Notes under the pieces: model-generated
Seen by the model: only the letters and a program-made list of their open reading frames with translations
Told to the model about the DNA's origin: nothing
Database searches by the model: none
Origin: Cellvibrionales bacterium UBA4495
Lineage (GTDB): Bacteria; Pseudomonadota; Gammaproteobacteria; Pseudomonadales; Porticoccaceae
NCBI GenBank assembly: GCA_002388905.1
Contig: DGNJ01000113.1
Location: 5,921-32,616, forward strand
Direction: 5' to 3'
DNA: 26,696 bases
Shown here: one piece after another, positions 22,384 to 26,696 of the stretch
How positions within the stretch are numbered: position 1 is the stretch's first letter
Layout: each line of letters begins with the position of its first letter
Made by a program: the position numbers and the translations under genes

Positions 22384-23589
22384 ATGAAAACGCTGCAATT
22401 CATACGACCGGCAACCCTCCTGCTTTGCCTGGCCCTGCTCTGGGGCTGCGGCGAGGGCCGGGGCACCGGTTTCGATGTCTACAGGCCCGCCGATGGCGAC
22501 AGGCCCACCATAAAGCTGATGTTTATCGGGCAGATTACCGATACCGCCAACGCCACGCCGTTGCCCGAAGCACCGGCGGCCATCCTTGCCTCGGCAAAAC
22601 GCATCAATGCCGCCGGGGGCGTCAATGGCCGCTTGCTGGAAGTCCACTTCTGCGATGACAAGGCCGACCCCAACGAGGCCGCCAAGTGCGCCCGGGAAGC
22701 GGTGGCCAGCGACGTGGTGGCCACCGTGGGCAACACATCGAACTTTGGCGAATTTATCTTCCCCATCCTGGAGCAGGGCAACATCGCCAGCATCGGCCAC
22801 AACCCGATTTCACGGGCGGATTTTTCCAGTCCGGTGGCTTTCCCCTTGCAAACGGGGTCGCCCGGCATGGTGGCCAGCACCGCAGCGCTGCTGGCGAAAC
22901 AGGGTTTTGAGCGCATCCATGTAGCCACCGTGGACAGTCCCGCAGGCGGACTGGCGGGCGAATTCGCCCGCATGGGCCTGACGGGTACCGCCGCGACCAT
23001 GACGGGGCTATCCCTGGTACCCATCGGCGCCCCGGACTACGCGACCTATGCGCACTCGGCAATCCAGGACAGCGATGCCGTTATGGTTTCCATGAATGCC
23101 GACCAGGCGGCACGTTTTATCGTTGCGCTGCACCAGGCCGACCCGGGGACCGTTATCGGGGTGCCCATTATCGCCACCCCCCCCACGACCCTGGGCCAGA
23201 TCGGCGCTCCCTCGGAAGGTATCTGGGTCAGCGCCAATTACCGTCCCATCAACGCCGACAGCCCCGCCAACCGGCAGTTTCGCGCCGATATGGCCAAATA
23301 CGCACCCGATTTTCGCATCAACGGTTTTTCCCAGCAGGCGTGGCTTGCCGTGGAAACTTTCGCCCGGGCCATGCGCGACCAAAGGGTGACGGAATTCGCG
23401 CCGGCGGCGGTGCTCGAGGCGATGAATTCCCTGGAAAACCTCGAGACGGGCGGCATGATCCCGCCCCTGACCACCACTGTCGAGAACGAGCCGCCCTTCA
23501 ACCGGCTGTTTATCGACCAGGTGCTTTTTGGCCGGGTACGGGACGGCAAGGTCGTCCTGATCAGCGACAAATGGCACGATGCTCTATAG
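22384..23589 (+). CDS. Liv-type solute-binding protein, predicted lipoprotein
   Basis: This 401-residue periplasmic type I binding protein has a signal peptide with the lipobox L-L-W-G-C22 (LLLCLALLWGC), so it is predicted to be lipid-anchored. The mature part shows the Leu/Ile/Val-binding fold: IKLMFIGQITDT as first strand, ILASAKRINAAGGVNGRLLEVHFCDDKADPNEAAKCAREAV, then VATVGNTSNFGEFIFPIL and a second lobe FERIHVATVDSPAGGLAGEF. The ligand is unknown. GGGGAAAG precedes the ATG. It follows the two transporter genes on the same strand and completes the importer. Most Gram-negative homologues are free periplasmic proteins, so the lipobox is a little unusual. Confidence 0.9.
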   Translation: MKTLQFIRPATLLLCLALLWGCGEGRGTGFDVYRPADGDRPTIKLMFIGQITDTANATPLPEAPAAILASAKRINAAGGVNGRLLEVHFCDDKADPNEAAKCAREAVASDVVATVGNTSNFGEFIFPILEQGNIASIGHNPISRADFSSPVAFPLQTGSPGMVASTAALLAKQGFERIHVATVDSPAGGLAGEFARMGLTGTAATMTGLSLVPIGAPDYATYAHSAIQDSDAVMVSMNADQAARFIVALHQADPGTVIGVPIIATPPTTLGQIGAPSEGIWVSANYRPINADSPANRQFRADMAKYAPDFRINGFSQQAWLAVETFARAMRDQRVTEFAPAAVLEAMNSLENLETGGMIPPLTTTVENEPPFNRLFIDQVLFGRVRDGKVVLISDKWHDAL

Positions 23590-23675
23590 AAGTCGTCGCG
23601 CAGCAGCCTGTGGCGGGAATCCGGGATGACCGAATAGGTTGCGGCCCAAGGAGCTAGTCGGGAAAACGCCTCCGG

Positions 23676-24608
23676 TCAGGAAAAAGTTTTTCGACGAAAC
23701 TGGCTCGGGGTGAGTCCGGTTGCCTTGCGGAAAGCCTGGGAAAACGCCGACTGGCTGTGGAACCCGCACTGGTAGGCGACTTCCTTGATCATGGAGTCGG
23801 GCTGGGACAACAACAACTTGGCACTGCCGATACGCACTTCGGCGATATAATCGCCCAGGGTTCGACCGGTGGTTTTCTTGAACATCCGTGCCAGGTGACG
23901 ACTGCTGACCCCGCATTCATCGGCCAGTTGCTCCGTGTGAAGATCAGTGCTAAGGGAGTCCCGGACCCTGTCCTCGATAACCTGCAACTGCCGGGAGGTC
24001 AATTTGCCGGTATGGGTTTCACCGACGGCCCGGACACACCGGAAATGACGGCTGAGTTCCACGAACACCGAGGTTACCAGTGCGTCCACCAGCTTCTCCG
24101 ACGCATAACCTGGCCGGATCACCTCTTCCGCCAGCCTGAGCAGATTGGTGCGTATATGGATATTCCTGATATCGAAGCAGGCCGCCAGTTCCAGGGGTGT
24201 CCACTCCCATGTCATATAGGGTTCAAGCAACGCCTCATCGAAGAGGCAGCTCAACTCCCGGTACTCGCCCACCGATCCCCGGGCGTAGGCTTCGTAGCCG
24301 GCGGGTACGAAGGAGCAACTGCCCAAAGAGGCATAGGCCTGGCGGTTGACTTCACCCAGATAACCCACCTCTCCGGATGCGGGGCGTGGGGTCAGAGCCA
24401 GGCTCAGATAGCAGGCCGGCATCCGGAAACGGGTCGCGGGCAGCGGTTTGTCCCAGCAAAAGCGACGTATCTCAACCCGGACGCCCGGTCGTGAGATACC
24501 CGCTTCCACCTCATAGGAAGAAACGGTATGGGGCCGGGTTTCAGTGAATTTTTGTTCGTCCCGGACCGTCCAATCCGCCTTTGCTTTGGTGGGCACCAAT
24601 GAATACAT
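23676..24608 (-). CDS. AraC-family transcriptional regulator
   Basis: This 310-residue protein has an N-terminal sensor domain (about 1-200, beta-rich, with no clear family beyond AraC-type sensors). The C-terminal double helix-turn-helix reads QLADECGVSSRHLARMFKKTTGRTLGDYI and IKEVAYQCGFHSQSAFSQAFRKATGLTPSQFRRK, the classic AraC signature. It is convergent with the Liv-type importer operon and diverges from the LuxE/LuxC-type genes, which it most likely activates in response to an acid or related compound. The ribosome site before ATG 24608 is weak (GAG), so the start could lie slightly downstream. Confidence 0.93.
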   Translation of the reverse strand: MYSLVPTKAKADWTVRDEQKFTETRPHTVSSYEVEAGISRPGVRVEIRRFCWDKPLPATRFRMPACYLSLALTPRPASGEVGYLGEVNRQAYASLGSCSFVPAGYEAYARGSVGEYRELSCLFDEALLEPYMTWEWTPLELAACFDIRNIHIRTNLLRLAEEVIRPGYASEKLVDALVTSVFVELSRHFRCVRAVGETHTGKLTSRQLQVIEDRVRDSLSTDLHTEQLADECGVSSRHLARMFKKTTGRTLGDYIAEVRIGSAKLLLSQPDSMIKEVAYQCGFHSQSAFSQAFRKATGLTPSQFRRKTFS

Positions 24609-24711
24609 ACAGGTCGCTCACTCAACGGGAAATTCGTCCCGACCATTACAGGATATAGGATTCAGGCTGGCGCTGCATCCCCGGGCGCCATTATGCGGAG
24701 CCGGTCTTTCT

Positions 24712-24781
24712 GACAACAATTTAGCGCTCGCGCTACAGTGTTTTCCGTTGTCATTGTCGACGCCCCTCCCTAGCCTAGATG
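24712..24781 (+). promoter_or_regulatory. Candidate promoter and operator for the LuxE/LuxC-type genes
   Basis: A perfect palindrome TAGCGC-TC-GCGCTA (24722-24735) is enclosed by inverted GACAAC (24712-24717) and GTTGTC (24747-24752). Just downstream, TTGTCG (24754-24759) and TAGATG (24776-24781) are spaced 16 bp, a weak sigma70-like pair suited to activator control, 31 nt before the ATG. TTCAGG also occurs twice in the wider gap. Binding by the AraC protein is inference. Confidence 0.4.
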
Positions 24782-24812
24782 CAAGCTATTCAGGATCGCC
24801 ACGGAGACAACC

Positions 24813-26174
24813 ATGACCGCTATCAGTGAAATCATCGCCCTGGTCGACAAGCCAGACCCCTACCGTGACGCGCCGGAGAACCTTCGTGAGCTGCAACTCG
24901 AAGCAATCCGCGAACGCTTTGCCGAAAAACGCCAACAGATCAAAATACTGGACAAGCGTGCCGGGGAAACGGGTATCGACGAAATCCGCTCCCTGGAGGA
25001 TGTGGTCCCCCTGCTCTTTACCCATACCAACTACAAAAGCTACCCGGAAGCCTTTGTCGACAAGGGCCAGTGGGCCAATATGAACCTCTGGCTCCAGACC
25101 CTGACCAGCAATCCGGTCACCGGCATCGACCTGGAAGGCGTTGACAACGCCGATGACTGGCTGGCCCGGCTGGAGGAGGCCGGCCACCATGTTTTTGCCT
25201 CCAGCGGCACCTCCGGCAAATGTTCCTTCCTGGATCAGACCGCCGAAGACGTGCAACTCGCCGACGCCGCCTACCGGGCCGGGTTCAAGGCCCAGTGGGC
25301 TCCCCTGATCCCGGAAAACAGGCACACGGCTTTCGTGTTTTTCCCGCCTACCGGCGTCCACCGCCTGTGTGGCCCCAATCGCAACTTCTTCGCCAACTTC
25401 GTGGCCGCCCCCGGCGAACTGCACTTCCTCTCTGAAACGCCCCTGCGGGCGACACCGGGCATCCGCGCCGGCCAGATCCGCCGGGCACTGGCCGCGGGCA
25501 CGGCCCTGCCGGAGGAAGTGGCGGCTTTCGAGACCGAGAACGAGGAGCGCCAGAAGGAAATGACCCGGGCCATGGAAGAAACCATCGACAGGATTTACCA
25601 GCGCCTGGACCAGCCCCTGGCATTCGGCACCATGTGGCCGGCCGCCTTCCAGGTTATGGAAGCCCTGAAGGCACGGGGCGTCAAGAACGGTCAGATCCAT
25701 CCCGACTCGATTCTCATGCTGGGCGGCGGCGTCAAGGGCGTGAAACTGCCCGACGATTACAAGGAGCAGATCTTCGAATTCTTCGGTCTTGCCCCGGAGC
25801 GCTATACAAACTCCTACGCCATGGTGGAAATGACCGGGCTGGCGCCCTACCGGCACAATATCGATGCCTATGCCCTGCCGCCCTGGATCGTGCCCCTGGT
25901 ACTCGATAAATCCGCGGAAAAACTGCTTAACCCGGCCGATGCCAAAGGCCAGGTGGAGGGCCGCATGGCCCTGTTCGATCTGCTCACGGATGCCCGCTGG
26001 GGCGGACTCATTTCCGGGGACAAGGTCACCGTGGACTTCGATTCGGCGGACGGCTTTTCCGGCCCCCTGGTCCGTTCCATTGCCCGCTACCAGGACCTGG
26101 AAGAAGGCGAGGACAAGCTCACCTGCGCCGGCACCATCGACTCCTATGTGCGCGGTGCCGTTAACGCGGCCTGA
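24813..26174 (+). CDS. LuxE-like acyl-activating enzyme (acyl-protein synthetase / ANL adenylase fold)
   Basis: This 453-residue protein has the adenylation P-loop A129-S-S-G-T-S-G135-K136, the A5-like motif YAMVEMTGL (Y335, E339) and the A7-like LISGDKVTVDF (D403). This is the LuxE/PaaK-type branch of acyl-adenylating enzymes. In bioluminescence systems LuxE activates a fatty acid as acyl-AMP and holds it as an acyl-enzyme for reduction by LuxC. Here it is longer than typical LuxE (about 370). GGAGA precedes the ATG. A LuxC-type reductase follows 28 nt later on the same strand, which strongly supports an acid-to-aldehyde reductase role. The acid need not be a long-chain fatty acid. Confidence 0.82.
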   Translation: MTAISEIIALVDKPDPYRDAPENLRELQLEAIRERFAEKRQQIKILDKRAGETGIDEIRSLEDVVPLLFTHTNYKSYPEAFVDKGQWANMNLWLQTLTSNPVTGIDLEGVDNADDWLARLEEAGHHVFASSGTSGKCSFLDQTAEDVQLADAAYRAGFKAQWAPLIPENRHTAFVFFPPTGVHRLCGPNRNFFANFVAAPGELHFLSETPLRATPGIRAGQIRRALAAGTALPEEVAAFETENEERQKEMTRAMEETIDRIYQRLDQPLAFGTMWPAAFQVMEALKARGVKNGQIHPDSILMLGGGVKGVKLPDDYKEQIFEFFGLAPERYTNSYAMVEMTGLAPYRHNIDAYALPPWIVPLVLDKSAEKLLNPADAKGQVEGRMALFDLLTDARWGGLISGDKVTVDFDSADGFSGPLVRSIARYQDLEEGEDKLTCAGTIDSYVRGAVNAA

Positions 26175-26202
26175 AAGCAACGGTTCCGAGGAGGCTAACC
26201 TC

Positions 26203-26696
26203 ATGAACGAACAAGCAAAGATAGAAGTCCCCGACGATGCGCTCCGGGTTCCCCATGTGATCAAGGGCGAGGTCCGGCACGCTGCCGAGGTGGAACACAG
26301 ATCCCGGGCCAGGTCCACACCGGTCTACACCCCCAAAATCGACCGCGACAGCCTCGTCTGGCGGCGACACACGCCGACGCCCGCGTTCGACACACCCATC
26401 GCGGAGATCATCGACTTCCTGGCGGAGGTGGGCGAACGGCTGGATTTCGACACCAACCCCTATCTTCGCGAAGCCCTGGAAAAAATGGTCCACTTCAGCA
26501 CCCTGGACGCACGCATCCTGGAAAACTGCTACCGCGATATCAAGTACATGTTCCAGCGCGATGCCATCCTGGCCGAAGCCCAACGCAGCCTGGGCAATAT
26601 CGATGTACTGGACGGCTGGGTCGCCCACAACCCGCACCTGCCGGACAGCCGCATCCGCGCGATTCCGCCGCGCCTGGTCCATATCCTCGCGGGCAA
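26203..26696 (+). CDS. LuxC-type acyl-CoA reductase, N-terminal fragment (runs off right edge)
   Basis: The 164 visible codons begin MNEQAKIEVPDDALRVPHV, with AGGAGG about 8 nt upstream. The frame stays open to the window end. It includes PIAEIIDFLAEVGERLD, then helical TNPYLREALEKMVHFSTLD, and ends in PPRLVHILAGN. The V-H-I-L-A-G-N element is the typical cofactor-region start of LuxC acyl-CoA reductases, aldehyde-dehydrogenase-fold enzymes that reduce an acyl thioester with NADPH to the aldehyde. The catalytic Cys lies outside the window. It is cotranscribed with the LuxE-like gene. Confidence 0.85.
   Translation, partial: MNEQAKIEVPDDALRVPHVIKGEVRHAAEVEHRSRARSTPVYTPKIDRDSLVWRRHTPTPAFDTPIAEIIDFLAEVGERLDFDTNPYLREALEKMVHFSTLDARILENCYRDIKYMFQRDAILAEAQRSLGNIDVLDGWVAHNPHLPDSRIRAIPPRLVHILAG

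Noticed and set aside
21169..22800. 543-codon minus-strand frame over the LivF ATPase and binding-protein start
   Set aside because: It crosses three clear plus-strand genes and has no ribosome site or family motif.
24097..24812. Expected luciferase (LuxAB) or LuxD next to LuxE/LuxC genes
   Set aside because: The neighbouring genes are an AraC regulator and Liv transporter; no luciferase subunit or thioesterase pattern is present within the window.
24786..26318. 510-codon minus-strand frame opposite the LuxE-like gene
   Set aside because: Mirror of a gene with conserved adenylation motifs; low-complexity G/H/R/Q composition.
1..26696. CRISPR arrays, tRNA and rRNA genes
   Set aside because: No regularly spaced direct repeats, no clover-leaf-like T-loop (GTTCGANTC) with matching acceptor arms and no rRNA signatures were found on reading.

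Overview
The window is GC-rich DNA with densely packed Gammaproteobacterial genes. Two TonB-dependent outer-membrane receptors, a Liv-type ABC importer, class I P450, Sulfotransfer_3 proteins, luciferase-like (LLM) oxidoreductases and a LuxE/LuxC-type pair suggest a marine, Cellvibrionales-like bacterium (Halieaceae or Spongiibacteraceae). That placement is inference from gene content; there is no rRNA or tRNA to confirm it. The content looks like an accessory catabolic or modification region for hydrophobic organic compounds such as terpenoids, steroids or fatty acids. The actual substrate cannot be read from the sequence.

Left part (1-6570). A minus-strand operon encodes a sulfotransferase, a small DUF4286/EthD-like barrel protein and a Gfo/Idh/MocA dehydrogenase that runs off the left edge. 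A FadR-type GntR regulator diverges from it. Next, all on the minus strand, come a CYP101-like P450, an LLM oxidoreductase, a carboxymuconolactone-decarboxylase-family protein and a 3-hydroxyisobutyrate-dehydrogenase-family enzyme. The last two genes are 3 nt apart, and a palindrome surrounds a perfect TATAAT just upstream of them.

Middle (6608-14192). A 266-bp MITE-like foldback element with about 20-bp terminal inverted repeats and a TA target duplication sits exactly at the stop codon of the first TonB receptor gene and supplies the third base of that stop. Two divergent TonB receptor genes follow; the second carries a perfect EF-hand-type loop. A strong terminator, a good sigma70-like promoter, a group-D-type flavin monooxygenase gene with its own terminator, and a small ABM-domain monooxygenase gene come next.

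Right part (14318-26696). A second sulfotransferase and a TetR regulator lie on the minus strand. The TetR gene diverges from an SDR and a second LLM oxidoreductase; the shared intergenic region holds two TTGACCG-based palindromes that are plausible TetR operators. A terminator separates these from a transporter operon: a single-chain LivH-LivM-LivG fusion, a LivF-type ATPase and a lipoprotein solute-binding protein. An AraC regulator diverges from a LuxE-like acyl-activating enzyme followed by the start of a LuxC-type acyl-CoA reductase, which together should reduce a carboxylic acid to an aldehyde.

Taken together the cluster reads as outer-membrane uptake (TonB receptors), inner-membrane uptake (Liv system), oxidation (P450, group D monooxygenase, LLM, ABM, SDR, dehydrogenases), acid reduction (LuxE/LuxC) and sulfation, under four local regulators (GntR, TetR, AraC and possibly one acting on the 6542-6570 palindrome). 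No CRISPR array, tRNA, rRNA or transposase gene was seen.
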